Source: Glandiceps talaboti | Taxonomy: Eukaryota; Hemichordata; Enteropneusta; Spengelidae | Length of the DNA: 64,000 nt | Assembly (NCBI RefSeq): GCF_964340395.1 | Contig: NC_135554.1 | Coordinates: forward strand, 20,008,592-20,072,591 | Reading direction: 5' to 3' | In this document: positions 1 through 13,530 of the stretch, piece by piece | Layout: each line of letters begins with the position of its first letter | Numbering within the stretch: position 1 is the stretch's first letter | The notes under the pieces: generated by a model | Databases searched by the model: none | What the model was told of the DNA's origin: nothing | The model's input: the letters and a program-made list of their open reading frames with translations, nothing else | Position numbers and translations under genes: made by a program

Positions 1-1289
1 TCACTATGTAATAATCTAAAGGTAGAAATAATACCAAAAGTAGCTGACTCACACTATATGCATATCAGTGACTACTTATGTAGAATCATATGCATATCTA
101 TTGCCTAGTTTGCATATTGGTTAGAAAATTCACACACAAATGACACACAAATGAGAGTGTATGTAAACAAGTGATAATGTATGCAAGATTTAATACACTG
201 CATTCTTTGGAATGTACTAAGATATGTGGCAGATTATTACCTTGTTATTGTTGGCAGTTATTTTATCTGGAATTTAACAACAAATAGTTCTTTTCCCCAA
301 AGTTCCTGTCTTACATACATAATAGAAAGTCTGATAACCTCTGATCCCAAACAGTATGGACACAAAGGTAGCACTTTGTAACCTCTGACCTCTTAAAATC
401 AATGGCTCGGAAAATGACAAAGAGCTAATCGATGGACCCCTAGTTCTTACATGTAACTATACTCAGCTGTGTACGGATTGTGCCATGGGCAAAAGCACCA
501 AACAATTGGTGACAAAATGTTTTGGAATAGTCATAATGATTTCAATGAGTATCTATTGTCATTTTCATAAAAGCAGCACACTATCAGTAATTTATACTTG
601 TCAAAACCATTACAAATGGAAATTTTCTTTTAAAGAAACAGGTCTTAGGCCAAAAAAAAAAAAAAATTGTTTCTGGTATTATAAGAACAGTTTGTCTCAG
701 TAAAGCGATATGACGACATGAATTTTTTTTGTTTTTAATTCTCAACAAATTTAAACTGTCACTCAGTCTACTATTTATGGCAGTTACTGTTCTTTTATTT
801 AGAACTTTAGAGCAAGTGTGTACCGGTATGTGGGGCAGACATCATTTGTTTGTTCTTGATTGGCTCTGCAGTTGTCTTCTCTGAAGTAGGGGTTATTTTT
901 GTGTTTCCCCTCGGATTTGCAGACTGCATGGCCTGGACAAACACACACACACAAGACTAATGTGAGTGTACATGTATTTAAGTGATGCGCTGACCATAAA
1001 CATGTCTTTCTTTTCTTTTTTTTGCCTTAACAGGTTTATCAGCCAAGTTTTAACATAGAAGTAGACACTTGAACACATATCTGACTTTGGCAGCTTCAAT
1101 CCATGAGAAATATAACGAAGAGTGACCACAAATTTCTTGGCATGGATTAGAGGAATTAATGCGGGTTACCCATCAGTATTTTGCCAAGAGGTAAGTATCA
1201 TAGTTGAACAGAAATAACAAAGAATAACAAGTTACACAATCAAGAGTACGGGCAAAACATTGGAAACATAAACAACCATATTTATATTA
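1..1289. other. Unassigned AT-rich DNA
   Basis: No gene-like open frame is seen here. The only notable points are an A14 run at about 653-666 preceded by 'ttaggcc', which weakly resembles the terminus of MITE family A, and a short (CA)n stretch near 941-953. I see nothing else. Confidence 0.5.
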
Positions 1290-1440
1290 GAGTTGTACAT
1301 ATAAGTATGTACTAGTGACTGCTTGCACTAGTATGCATGTATACCAGTGGTATTTACACTGCAATGCAATAACGAAAACATAATTGCATTTTGGTATGCA
1401 AATGATATGCAAATGAGTGCACATTCACTCCTGGTACATG
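1290..1440. repeat. Diverged dispersed repeat, copy 1 (octamer-rich)
   Basis: This stretch resembles 10875-11010. Both share a 'gtgac/ttgcttgca..ggtatg' block followed by a 'ggtattt..gaaaaca' block. Copy 1 also has two ATGCAAAT octamers within about 25 bases (near 1397-1418). The match is imperfect and was found by eye, so an ancient transposon pair or chance similarity both remain possible. Confidence 0.3.
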
Positions 1441-4046
1441 CAATTGTGTGATCACAGTACTATGTGAGTTTTACGGAATTTTGGTAAAAATAATTATGTA
1501 ATTAATAACAGAACCCCTTGCTATGTGAGTGCCAATGTGCGAATGTGGAGTATGTATACACTGGCAACTTGTTTTCTGCTGCATTTTCACCCACGTGATA
1601 ATACGGCTGCAGACAACACAAGCACTCATGTCAATATCTTGCATACACTACACTTGTAATCGTGCATCAGAGGTTCTACTAAATGTATATTACAAATCAT
1701 CTCCTCTTTTTCAAATAAATTATTTTTCACTATTATAAGAAACAGACAATGACGTTGTATAGATATCAAATAACAAGACAGTTTTACATTCTGAGAAAAG
1801 AAACTGCTACAGGCAAATTAAATATCGGCATGACAAATTCACGCTTTGGTAATACATCTACTAGGTCTTGGATCACAGCACAAATCAAACAGACATAACA
1901 GCATATATGATGAACACTGAGAGACTATCAGATCTGTGAAACACAAGAAGAGCATACTAAAATGTTGTCTGAGGAACTCAGGCATATCGATCATGGAACC
2001 TTACATTTATTATTGATATTGTAATGAGGAAATATTGTTGACATGTTTAAAAACACACCTGGTGGCAATGTCTGTGTCTATACATAGGACAAAAGGAGAA
2101 CAGTTACACTCTATTTACTTAAGAGGCATCAACACTCCTTCATAATCATTTCTTTTAATTTTAATTTTTTTTTTCTAAATCAAAACCCTTCGATTAGTTT
2201 AAGATGTACAAGCAATGTACCTCAAAAATTGATAAGTGCCATTAACAATGCCAGATTTGGATAATGGCATTTATTAAACTATGTTCAGAATTTTTTCCTT
2301 CCTGCAATCTAAACTCTAGGATTGGGTTTAACATGTACACCTGACAAAAGTAACATTATAGCTGTAAAAACTCTTGGATTTTAAAATATGGTTGTACACT
2401 TAATTGAAAGTTTGTTCCTTTTGCAAAATCGAAATGCTAATGTTGGGTTAATATATACACACAAAATGCAAACTGAAAACACGACCATAAAACAGCCAAT
2501 ATGGAACACATTTGAGAACACTGTTTTATGTCAAATGACATTTTTTTGACATATGGTGCAACCAGAATACATTTGGTACTGTTTTGTAAAGCAGGAAAAC
2601 ACTTTTGACCCCAATTTCAAAGTGTCATGACTCGCAAAATAGCTTGGCCAGCTCATAGCAGTATAGTATTTATTAGCCTGCAAGTTTAGAATGCCGAGTA
2701 TTATCCTTATTTCTCTCCTGGCCAGAAACTAATTTGATTTGTTGACAAGAGGCAGGTCCAGTGCTACACACATACATCACTTTTCATTCAGGACATCATT
2801 TTATCACACATAAATGAAAAGTGAGACTACTAAACATATCGCATGACAATAGGGATTCCAAATCGTGATACATGCAGTATGAAAATAATGTAATGGAAAT
2901 AATCTTGGCGATAATTTGCAATCTTAGATTGACACTTAGCTCTTTTTATTAATTGCCAACACTGAAAATTTACCACTCATCTGCAGTTGTTGAAAAATTT
3001 GATAAATCGTCAGCTATTCAGTCATAAATATCCTCAATGATACATACCAATCATTGTGACGGTTTTTCAAATGTTTTATACAATATATAAGTTAGGTATC
3101 CCAAATTGAGATGATTTGTTTTCAGTAACAGAAAAACTGAATTCTTGTAACTTCTATATATAAACTAATCATGACATAGAACCTTGTAATAAGGTGTAGT
3201 TATTTCCATGCTCAACTCACCTTTTTGAGGAAAGAGCCAAATTAGCAATAGCTGTGTCCGTGTCCAACTAAGTATTGTGTCGTCTCACGCAAAATGCTTT
3301 CATGACCAAAACGATACCTACAGACACGAGTGAATAATTTCAACCACAATGCATTTGTGCAGGCAAATACATAACATTACAGGGTAGTAACTCAGAGTGC
3401 CTTTGGGGGCCAGACTGTCATGTTAACACTCGTTACACTGACTGTTGTGGATTTGCATATCAAATGACCACTGTTGAAGCATGACGATACGTGTGCAGGG
3501 ACAACGCATTCACCATTACGCATTCACCATTAGTAATTCATGCATCTAATTGTTCAACACACCTGAGACAGACAGCTATATAGCAAATACTTTCTGTGGT
3601 GAAACCTGAGTCTTAAGCTCTGAAAAGCTGATGAAGCGTACGTAATGTACATCCATTCAGTGCCTGAAGAGATAGAAACTTTCAACCAACAATTATCTTG
3701 CATGTTTGCCTACCTCCAGGGAGTTACGTACATGTACACCATATCTTTTTAACAAAGAAAAGTTTCACGGTTAGTTTGCTATGCAAATCACAATTACTCC
3801 GAAAAGTTAAGTCAGATGACACAATGTAACCGTCCACAATCTACAACAATAGATGAAATGTACATAACAATCCTTGTTGGCGCTCATTGTCTTGATTGTT
3901 TTTGTTAGTTCATTTCACATGCATTATAAACACCAATAATGATAAAATAGACCTCTAAATTGTTCAACACATCTGTTTTAATTATTACTTTAGGGAGTAT
4001 TTTTTTATGCATCATCACTTCCAATATGTTTTTTTTGTGTTAAGTT
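1441..4046. other. Unassigned AT-rich DNA with a weak ~130-bp repeat
   Basis: No supported gene. Between about 2165 and 2480 three similar blocks (an 'aatc-aaa..t-gattgggttta-a-atgtacac' theme) recur every ~130 bases, which suggests a worn tandem repeat. The rest looks like unique intergenic or intronic sequence. Confidence 0.4.
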
Positions 4047-4111
4047 TAGGCATAATACAAAAATTGTGTGGTTCTGATTACGCTCAATTTTAGAATAGGT
4101 GGTGGGGTAGG
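4047..4111 (+). mobile_element. MITE family A, truncated left end
   Basis: The segment starts at the family terminus (taggcataata), continues through the diagnostic ATTGTGTGGTTCTGATTAC and 'ctcaattttagaataggtgg' blocks, and then stops matching after the 'ggggtaggg' stretch. The interior and right terminus of the family are absent, so this is a 5' fragment of the element seen in full at 8171-8552. Confidence 0.7.
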
Positions 4112-4204
4112 GTCCACTTCAAATGAAGCATGATTACTTAAATTAATTACTAAAGATAAAATAGACAATGTGTAATTAATGGCATTTAACAAAAGTCAGT
4201 GAAC

Positions 4205-4468
4205 GTATTGTTGGTTGTACATCTAAACTAATTATACCTGATCTGCGCTCGAGGTTCAAACCCCATTCTGGGTTTGATTAAATTTATCACGCTGTAAGTA
4301 AGAAGAATGTTGTTCAGTTTGACTCTACCAAACAACGCAGGTTTTCCCTGGGTACTCAGGTTTCCTTCTGCATTAACACTGAACCCATGAGGGATGACCC
4401 TCACCTCACTAGATTTCTTGGGAGACAAGTGTTTATATATTTAAAGAACTATACAGTATAAATAAAGA

Positions 4469-4514
<46 letters not shown>

Positions 4515-4528
4515 CATTATTATTATTA
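4205..4528 (+). mobile_element. SINE-like retroelement with (ATT)n tail
   Basis: The element contains a B-box-like GGTTCAAACCC (about 4253-4263), a conserved-looking core with 'gggtactcaggtttcc' near 4350, and a 3' end reading 'aataaagattg' followed by an ATT microsatellite to about 4528. A trinucleotide tail after a short non-coding body is typical of SINEs mobilised by non-LTR elements. The left boundary is uncertain. A 66-residue open frame on the minus strand inside it is an artefact of the repeat. The SINE superfamily cannot be fixed without a database search. Confidence 0.6.
4472..4528. repeat. (ATT)n microsatellite
   Basis: About 19 ATT units, with a single interruption (atc) near 4515. 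It forms the tail of the SINE-like element. Confidence 0.95.
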
Positions 4529-4621
4529 CAAGTGAAGGGGCTTAATATTATATAATGATAAAAATCACACAGTTAAAAGAAATCTGACAAATGTATGACA
4601 AATGAATGTTAAAATCCTGGG

Positions 4622-4864
4622 CAGTCTCAAAATATTGGAAAAAAACATTTGCAAATACAAAAAAAAAAAAAAAATGGGCAATTTTTTGGCCAAATAGCAA
4701 CTTGTTATATGGGTTAATCTTAAAAATGAAAGTGTCAAATGAAAGTTTAGGTCATGATTTGATATGTCTACAGTGAGCTGAGTATATATAGTAACCCTTC
4801 ATAAATCAAATAAAAGATACCTTTCCAAAGTGGAATAGAATTTCCGAAAGTTTTCTGAAAGCTG
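4622..4864 (-). repeat. Dispersed repeat D, reverse copy
   Basis: Read on the minus strand, this segment aligns along its whole length with 60603-60842. Shared blocks in order are AAACAGCTT, ACTTTCGGAAATTCTATTCC, CCTTTCCAAAG or its equivalent, 'tgatt..aagggtta', 'ctcactgtagacatatcaaa', 'ttgacactttcattttta', 'ttggccaaaaaattgcccat' and 'ccaatattttgagact'. Two copies 56 kb apart in opposite orientation point to a mobile or formerly mobile repeat. No coding capacity is seen. Confidence 0.75.
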
Positions 4865-4865
4865 T

Positions 4866-7800
4866 TTACTGTACATATAGTTAACATCTCAATGCCAACA
4901 ATAACTACTGGATAGTAGAATGTGAGATAACAAATAATGATTTTGAAATTAGTTGTCATTATTCTGATATTATAGTATAAGTGAGATAATGAAGTAAGAT
5001 AGTGTCTAATTTACAGCCAAGTACAAATTATAGGTGAACAACCTGAAATTACCCAGTAAGGTAACCATGGAAACAGATGACATTGTTGTAATTAGGCATC
5101 AGTATCAGATACACTGAATAATTCATAAACTTTGAAGAGTGACACGAATAATAACACAAACCATATTAAATATACATAAACTGATCAATGAAGTGAACCT
5201 TGTAAGTATAAATGATGTGTATATATTTATACAGTCAGGAAAGGACATATGGTGTATTATTAATACATTGTACATTGTACATTATTGTACATACATTTAG
5301 AATCTACTATGTTCTCTCTGACCTAATAGGTTCATTTTGTGATTTGTCTTAATTTTGGCCGAGGCTGAAAAACTGAATGACAAGGTTGACATTACAGACT
5401 TAAGCTTTAATACAGTGAATGTGACCCTCATAATGTACAACTCAAAAAAAAAAATGTTCGTGCATTTGCTTGCTTGTGGTAAGCAGGAACACAAGTTGTA
5501 TGCAAGGACATACAGTAAGTGCCAAGATCTCATGACTCTGTTTACCAATAAAATGCTACATAATACATTAGAACATTTAGTAGGACTGTTATTGCTACAT
5601 TATATAACTTCCACAGATATACAAAATGTAAACAAAGTGATAAGTGTCATGTGAACCCACATCAGAGGCACCCATGCACTACGGTTGTTTTTCTATTAGT
5701 CGTGTCTTGTTTTCACTTTGCATGAAGTATGTCCTTGGCTTACTTACATTCAAACAAATGCACTGGTGGTTTTTTTAAGGATTGTAGCTAATATTTGGTG
5801 AAATATATTTTACTTAAGGATTTAACAATACCATTGTAGATAATTATTATCATGGATTAGTATGTTACAACAGTAACAGTTCAATCATCCAAAACCAGAT
5901 TTACAATAAAAAGGGAATATTTCCCAACCCTAAAATATAAAATCGAACCACTTTCATACCGGTGTTTCAATCATAACAACTGACCATCATCGGATGACAG
6001 TTCTTCAGTCAGTTTTAAGTCTTCATTAAATTTGTAGCATATGAAACGCTAATTATGACCTGACCAACCCGAACAAAATATTAAAAAATAGATGCCCTCT
6101 ACAGCTCAATAAGAGAGATTGTAACATCCCCGATGACAAGATGGTGATACCGCAATTGTGAATCTAAGCAATAATTATTATTCAGGACCTTTGCATAAAA
6201 TAAACTGTTCATAATTTCTGACTGTAAAAAGAACAATTACAAATTGAGAGGTTGTCAAAAGTAAACACATTCATAAACAAAAAACTTTTTTTTTTAAATT
6301 AACCAATTGACAAGCAATCATTTATAAGATGCCACAAAACAGAAATAAATAGGTTCCAAACAATTTGCCTAACACGTTCAAAATTTACCACTGCTTAAAT
6401 TTAGAAAGAAAAAAAATTCTGCACGAGTCACATTTTTTAACCTTTGACCTTTAATACTGGACTAAAATAAATCATCCATGTTGTCTTAAACCCTAATAGC
6501 ATTAAATTGCTGAGGATAAGAATTAATGGTGGCGACAAATTCATGCCACAGACCTTGAGCTGTCGTGTTCTATATAACATGATTTGGAAGAAAAGCAATC
6601 AACTGATAAAAAATGCATAGATGTGTATCTAGGTGACCGTATTTCTATCTGTGTTAACGTTCTCATCGTAACACTCGATCGGGTTAAGAAAGGAAAAAGG
6701 GGAAAAAATTTCAGTACATGTATACATGGTGATATTTTCATATCACAATCATACTTTAAATAATTGGATGCCTTGGAAATAATACACAAAATTAGAAAGA
6801 AATTATATACATGCATGAACAAATTTGTTCAATCAAACGTCTGTTTAGCCAAGGTTTTCACGGTGACTGTATTACATACTACAATCCGTGTCTAGTCAAT
6901 CCCCTTGCTCAAGGCATTAAGTGTGGTTCAACCCTCCATGGTGAGTGAAGCACAAATGGCACATGTACATGTAATCCATCACAAAATTGACAGACTGTCG
7001 CCATAGCTCATTAATATTCATTTATACAGCTGATTCAGTTCCAACTATGCAAATACCCAACCAGGACTCCACCGCCAGTCGATTTAAACTAAAATCATGT
7101 GGGGATGCCACGACGTCATCATGTTTATATGAACGCTATCGGGTGTATGTGTGTGTGTGTGTGTGTGTTTGTGTGTGTGTGGGGGGGGGGGGGGGCACAG
7201 ATATCTGTGCTCAAGCAAAGGTAGCCACCCCTGTCAGGACCTAGACTAAGGTCTGTTATGCCTATGATAAAACAATTACTTTTGCACCAAGATATGATCT
7301 TGTAGTGTCACATTTTACCACTGGTGATGAAGTGAACTCTTTTTCTGATCCCACCAATTAAAAAAAAATTGTTAGATCCACGAAATATTGGGTCTGTCGG
7401 GTACCTAGAAACAGGTTGCCCTCACTCTTCTCTGTATTGTGATATCACACAGTATTGTATATCTAAAAAGCTACAATGTATATGTCTCTCATTTGTATCA
7501 ACCATTTAGGACATCAATAACATGTACCATCAAATCTCTTCATGTCGTCTGACATTATTTCCAATTACAGGAGAAAATTGCTTTTATCCCGTCACTATAT
7601 CTTTACATAGGGAAACAGCTTTCAAACAACCATTACAAGGATTATTTTCATCCGAAGTCTTATTTTTCAACCGTTGTTACCCGATTCAAATCAAATAACG
7701 TGACAAATTCAAAAGCAAAAATTGTATTTAAAGTAAACAAAATAGTACATTTGAGTTCATATTTTTGTCGACGTCACCTATTAATACACCATCTATACTA

Positions 7801-8170
7801 TTTTGGGGGCTTTGGACCCCCTTGGGATTCAATTCAAGAAAACTCTGTGGCCATGGATTCATGTTCAGTGTGCTACAGAAAAGGTGAAATCACAGCATGA
7901 TGAAAGTATATATACATGCAGTAATTGGTTTGTGATATACAATTTTAAAACCCCAACATTTGAGTCCCAGGTTCTTACATTAGTATTATCTCATAAGTGC
8001 CGCCGTGATTACAAGTCATCATTTCTTTGTTCAGACCCAAATATTTCAATCCTTCTACAATCATGTTTCTCACCCAAATTTTAAGTGATATCCAAGGAAA
8101 ATATAAGGTTGCAATCAGACACACTTTCCTATAATTGAAACATAACAAAATCATTGCATCTGTTGTACTA
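4866..8170. other. Unassigned DNA with a (TG)n/G-run microsatellite
   Basis: An open frame of about 99 codons (5355-5654, non-ATG start) looks moderately protein-like but overlaps an equally long antisense frame and matches no family I recognise. I do not call it a gene. A TG repeat followed by a run of 15 G lies at 7144-7195. Nothing else is recognisable. Confidence 0.4.
7144..7195. repeat. (TG)n plus poly-G microsatellite
   Basis: Roughly 18 TG dinucleotides with two interruptions, followed directly by 15 consecutive G. The G-run could form a quadruplex or be a length-variable sequencing-error site. Confidence 0.95.
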
Positions 8171-8552
8171 AGGCTTTAACAAAAAATTGTGTGGTTCCGA
8201 TTATGCTCAATTTTAGAATAGGTGGGGTAGGTAGGTTTTTGTTTTGTTTTGAATTTTTGAGGGTTTTTTTCATGCGTGAGTGTCTAGTTCAGGTAGTTAT
8301 GTTTTCTGTTGTTTTCTATACGGTCTCTGTGTTATTGGTTTCTTCTCATCAGATGTACAGCTATTATAGATTGGAAGAACACTTTTATATTGTCTTTTTA
8401 AGTTGATGTCAGTATCAGCATTCACTATTTCTCGTACGACACAATTTTCGTGATTTTATTGTATTTTTTCTCAAAATACGTAAAAAGAAGGTTTAGGGTC
8501 AGCAGTGAAAAACTAGGTAACCGGAACCAAACAATTTTTTTTTTTTAGGCCT
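8171..8552 (+). mobile_element. MITE family A, complete copy
   Basis: This is a non-autonomous DNA element of about 380 bp. The left end reads AGGC..AAAAAATTGTGTGGTTCC. The right end, reverse-complemented, reads AGGCCT-A(n)-TTGTTTGGTTCCGGTTAC, so the ends form terminal inverted repeats of about 30 bp. The interior shares long blocks with four other copies: 'gtgtctagttcaggtagtt', 'catcagatgtacagc', 'attggaagaac', 'ttgatgtcagt', 'cactatttctcg'. It encodes no transposase; short frames inside are not kept as coding. Confidence 0.85.
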
Positions 8553-10850
8553 AAGCACAGGATATCCAATCTACACAGTCACTATTATTAATTTAAAAGT
8601 ATATTATACCCTTATGTCTGGTTTCAATTTTTCAGGGTTTTAATATTATATATTTTTTATGTTTGACAAATCACATCTGTTCAATAAAATGAGTACAAAT
8701 ACAAGTAACAGCCAAATAAGTTGTATGTGCACGTATTCTACATTATGTTCAACATGTCTGAATAAATGGACACTCCAATATCCAGACATTTAAGGACACT
8801 AAAATTGGCAGCCATTAATCCCTGCAAATGGCACATTAATCCTATGTTCATGACATCCCTCACGGAATATCAATGGATAGCAGAGTTCTCCTCACAATTT
8901 TCCAACAAAAATAAATCAGGAACCAGCTACACATTTTGTACTAGCTGGTGGGAAAGCCGGGGAAGGGAGAATCCTGCTGGGTGGTGGGTGGCTGTTTTGT
9001 TAATTTTTTAAAATTTAAAATGAGGTTTGGAGTATGATTTTTTATGATGAGTTACAACTTAGAATTACAAGAGGACGAGTCTAATGAGATTTTGTTACTT
9101 ATCAAGGTGAATACTTGCATTCTGTGTGCAAAAGTAGAACAATGCTGTAATATTAGTGGAATATACAATATACTATTGAACACCCATCCCTCATCCGATT
9201 TCAACTTTCTGAAACTAACAATTTCTACAAATGAAAGTTCTCAACCTTCTTTTTAAAACAATTAAGACTTGATGTCAGCCCACAGAAGTACACCCCCTCC
9301 CCCTCCCTGATAACGCTGACCAGATAATTGGTAAAAAAAATTTGATATTCAATTTTCAAAATTGTTGTGACTTTTGGAAATTTTTATTCTACTGTTTAGC
9401 AGTTGGGTAGGATCAAAGTTTTCTTATATTTGGAAAGACAAGGCAACTTGCTTTTTAGGCCTGGCCAAAAAAAAAGCTTTATTGACAAAAACTCCTGTAC
9501 ACCACGATTTCCATTAAGACTGTGGGCAAATATATCATGGCTCATTAAACCCCATTTCAGTTGACTTGGCCAGTATCCATTCTTGTTTAACAAATGGCGT
9601 CATTACACAAACGATTCTAACATGCAAATGAACGATGAAAGTGGGCAATGCACATCAGAAATGACGTCAACCTGATCGGTTTCCGAACACCATCATAACC
9701 GATGTTGCGATAACAGTCAGAATGTACGAAACAGCACCTGAAGTCATGTCATTGTCAAAGTCAACTACTCTAAATGCTGCGTGATTTACATTATATCTAG
9801 AAATAGACATTGCCAACGTTGACTACCGGGTATACTGAATTTATTAGGGCTCTGTAATTTACTACAAATATATCATAGTCGATATATACAGCAGAAATAG
9901 AAACTGTCAATGTTGATTACTTGTATTCCCAAGCTAAAACAGAAATGGAAATTGTCTGGGATCAATAAGTGAATATGTTGTGTGTCTGTATTTCCATGGA
10001 ATCAATCCACCTATGGCATAATGACATTCAGTTATGCATTTGTTGAAGGCCATCTTTAAATACACTGAATCAAAATCTTCTGTTTCCAAGGGAAAAATTG
10101 TTTACATGCGAAACTAGTCAGAAATTCAATGCCCTATTTTTGTACCCTGGATTTTAGACATTTTAAACTCTACTTAAAGCACAATGTTTGAATCCCACAG
10201 TTTGGGATATAATTTCGATGAATCAGTGGACCTTACCATAATTCATTAATTAGGATCATTCTTTGTGATAGACCAACCTTTTCCTATAGCTCTGCCAGAA
10301 AAGTTTTCACATCAAAATTTACGGTTTTGGGGTTGTTTTTTTGCAATTTTATTTTGACAGAACTATGTGAGTGCACTGCACAATCCCATGGGTTAACATG
10401 TTTACATTACAAGTACAAGCTGAAGCCGATGTCTGAAACCTGCATGAAATCTCTGATAAATAAAAAGTGAATTCATGAAAACATCTTAAACGGATAGTTT
10501 TTATGTTGCAAGCTACATATTCTGAAAATTGCTAATGGTCTAAGTGCATGTACACGACTAACATTGTAAAACTGCAGTGTGTTGTTGGAATACAGCAAGC
10601 GTGACTATCTGCTTAGCATAAATCCTGCACAAGACTTAATGCTTAACACATCTCTAATCCCATATTAGGAGATCAAGAATATCTGTGCATGTTTGATTTT
10701 TCCAAATAATACAATCTGACCCCATCCCTATCTTCCACCTGTTTACATTTTTCTGACAATGTTATGGGACTGGATATTGTAATACAAAAATAAAGTTGTG
10801 TGTTAATAAATCATCACTTTATTGTAACAATATTACGGAATATCATAGCC
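8553..10850. other. Unassigned AT-rich DNA
   Basis: A slightly GC-richer patch at 8940-8995 is open for 81 codons from 8766 but shows no recognisable motif. Short poly-T and poly-A runs are scattered through it. No gene or repeat is supported. Confidence 0.4.
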
Positions 10851-10874
10851 TGGCAGTGAGAGGGTCTATGATAA

Positions 10875-11010
10875 TGATACATGTATATACCAGTGATTAC
10901 TTGCATTGGTATGTGATGGGCATACATCGGTATTTGAACGGCATGAATACCGAAAACATACCTGTATGAATTAGAAGTGTGTATTCCATGTATATAAAAT
11001 CGAGTTCACG
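10875..11010. repeat. Diverged dispersed repeat, copy 2
   Basis: Counterpart of 1290-1440, sharing 'gtgattacttgcattggtatg' and 'atcggtattt..accgaaaacata'-type blocks. Weak similarity may continue downstream (11070-11230 against 1500-1640). Found by eye at low identity. Confidence 0.3.
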
Positions 11011-12750
11011 CACAGCTAAAAATTTGACAAAATTTGCTGCTCATGAGGATCATGAAGAACAACAGAACCTCATGACAAATGAGTATCAGTGTGGATATAC
11101 ATGTATTCCCAGAGTGTATGTATATTATGCAGTTATGCTTGTGGCGTTATCTGCTGTACTTTGACGTGCTTCACTCAGGGAAACATAGCCGCAGAGAACA
11201 TGCACCACATTTAGCTTTCATGCAAATACTAAATGTATGCCATACTTGCTGGTACGTTCTGTTGTCTTATTCCATCTGATACTTATTCTCTTGTTCATAC
11301 CCGGGTTACAATACAACAAATGACAGAATATGATCTAATAAAAGACAAGAACGAATACAGATTTCAACATGTCAGTGTGTATATATATAAATGTCTACGT
11401 GATTCTCTTATTTGACAGACATGATGAAAGTCTGTTCAGTTGGAAGTTAAAAGTTGATCGCCACTTCAACGGTTTACAACTAAGTTTAATCTCCTCCTTT
11501 GTACTGAGGCTGAGGAACTTCTTTTTATAACACGATATTTATGAAAGTGAAGTTTTATTAGCACTTGTAGTAAAAATGGAAATAATGGCAGGCCACATCT
11601 TGAGCGACTCGACTCGAACCAATCATGAAAATATGCAATTGTTTGAAGTAGATGTTGAAAAGATTCGTATCTACAGTATTAGACGTACTTCAAACACAAG
11701 CATTGTGATTCGGATCAATTGGGGAAAACCACTCGTTAGTTTTACAACGTTAAGCCATTAAGAGAACGTACCACATTTTTAGATGATGGGGGGGGGACAT
11801 TAAACTAGCTAGCTGAACTCAATGACCTCCTTCTTGCATTGGCTCATAAAGAATAGTAGCGGTATTGATTTCAAACACAGGTGAGTATAGGGACACTGAA
11901 ATATTATACAAATCATGTATGTACATACGTTGTCTGAACTAGTAAACATAAATAATAAGATTAGCATACATTTGAAATAATACTGAACAAAAAAAAAATA
12001 TCAGAAAGCGCAAGAAAGATATATGATTTATTTATTTACTCACTCCTTTATTAATTTCGATAATTTTCATTATGACGGATTGCAGAGTAAACATTTCACC
12101 AACATTAAGTCACATTTTTTGCTTATCGTTTAACGAAGAGAAAGAATGGCACTTTGGTGGCCATTTTGTTTTTTGAAGGTGTTCAAATGATTCAACAACT
12201 TTATAATCTGCTATAAAAATTGTTCAACAATTTCTTCTTTATTTCATCTCCGACACAATAAAAAAAGAAGAAGATATTTTCCTGATGAAAATAGAGACAA
12301 TCAAATGTGAACCTTGTTGGTATGTGACCTAAAATTCAATTGTCAGACAATTTTTTTTCAATGACTCGAAATCTGCATTTAATGTTTCACAACTCAACGT
12401 ATAATGCACAGCCAGTCGGACATTCATGCCATTCACACAATGAGAGGATTTGACCAAATCCTGTTTTCAGGCAAAAAGTATACATTCCAAGTTTGTTGAG
12501 AATGAAAACATATCAATTAAATCACCAGTTTGTATTGTTCAGGGTTCTAGAGTGTCCATAGCAATGGTGTTATGATGGTCTTGGCTCCAAATAACCAGAT
12601 TAATAAGAGCTATGTATGAATGAACCCTTTGCTTAAAATAGACTTGTGTCCAAACACGGACTTAATAAAACAATTCCAACAATATTTGTGTCACCTACAG
12701 GTCCTACTACTGGCAAATCACACATTTATTACAAGATGTGTCATACTGGC
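11011..12750. other. Unassigned AT-rich DNA
   Basis: Several open frames of 60-66 codons overlap at 10979-11415 and 11576-11761, but none shows domain-like sequence or splice context that I can support. A run of seven G occurs near 11791. Confidence 0.4.
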
Positions 12751-13060
12751 TTCCACATTCATTCTGCCATTCATTCAATCATTCTGCCATTCACATTCAT
12801 TCATTCTGCCATTCAGTCATTCTGCCATTCATATTCAATCATTCTGCCATTCATTTTTAACTATTTTCTGCTTACTTTCATTCATTCATTCATTCATTCA
12901 TCCATTCATTTTGCCATTCATATTCAATCATTCTGCCATTCATGTTTATTCACTTTTAGCTTACTTTCATTCACTCATTCATTCATTCATTTCATCATGA
13001 TTCTCATTCATTTATTCATTCACTAACTAACTCACTCATTCATTCATTCATTCATCAATA
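12751..13060. repeat. ATTC-based satellite tract
   Basis: Many ATTC/CATTC units interleaved with a longer 'attctgccattca' unit, recurring as far as about 13060. Overlapping 126-codon frames rich in H, S, F and I arise from the repeat itself and are not genes. Confidence 0.9.
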
Positions 13061-13249
13061 CATTTCATCCTTCTTTCATTCTACTACACAAACCAAATCA
13101 TACCACTTTTACTCTTATCTGTTCATTATTCAGTCTCCTTTTATTTTTTCAAGTGGTGATTTTTCAAGTAAATTGGTTCCCAAAAATCCCCAACATATTA
13201 TCCATCTCAATCCACTAATGTAACATGTTTAAATTAATCATTCACTTAG

Positions 13250-13530
13250 AGGGGGTCATCAAATGAGGAATTCAGACCCAAGAGCAACGCTAATTTTTAT
13301 TTTTGTTTCTCATGGTACTATATTTAGATTGCATTCATTAATTCACTAATAAAGCCATCAAGTGAGGCAGTGACTGAAGGCAATGCTAATTTATATTTTT
13401 TGTTTCTCTTGGTATTTTTTTTCGTATGCTGTTCAACTGATTTTCCTCTGCTATCACCATCAAGTGGAGAAGTCATATCTGAAGGCGACACTACTTTTTA
13501 TTTTTCTTTACCATGGCACCTTATTTATAC
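13250..13530. repeat. Degenerate ~100-bp tandem repeat (3 units)
   Basis: Units begin near 13257, 13358 and 13461 with 'catcaa(a/g)tg(a/g)' and continue as '..gaaggc(a/g)a..cta-tttttattttt..tttct..tggta'. The period is about 100 bases with substantial divergence. Confidence 0.6.

Noticed and set aside
4249-4270. tRNA gene suggested by GGTTCAAACCC
   Set aside because: No matching A box, anticodon arm or acceptor stem at tRNA distance; it fits the SINE-like element better.
5355-5654. 99-codon frame of fairly ordinary composition
   Set aside because: Non-ATG start, an antisense frame of similar length, no family match and no clear splice context; kept only as a remark.
12620-13026. Two overlapping 126-codon frames
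   Set aside because: They are products of the ATTC satellite; composition follows the repeat.
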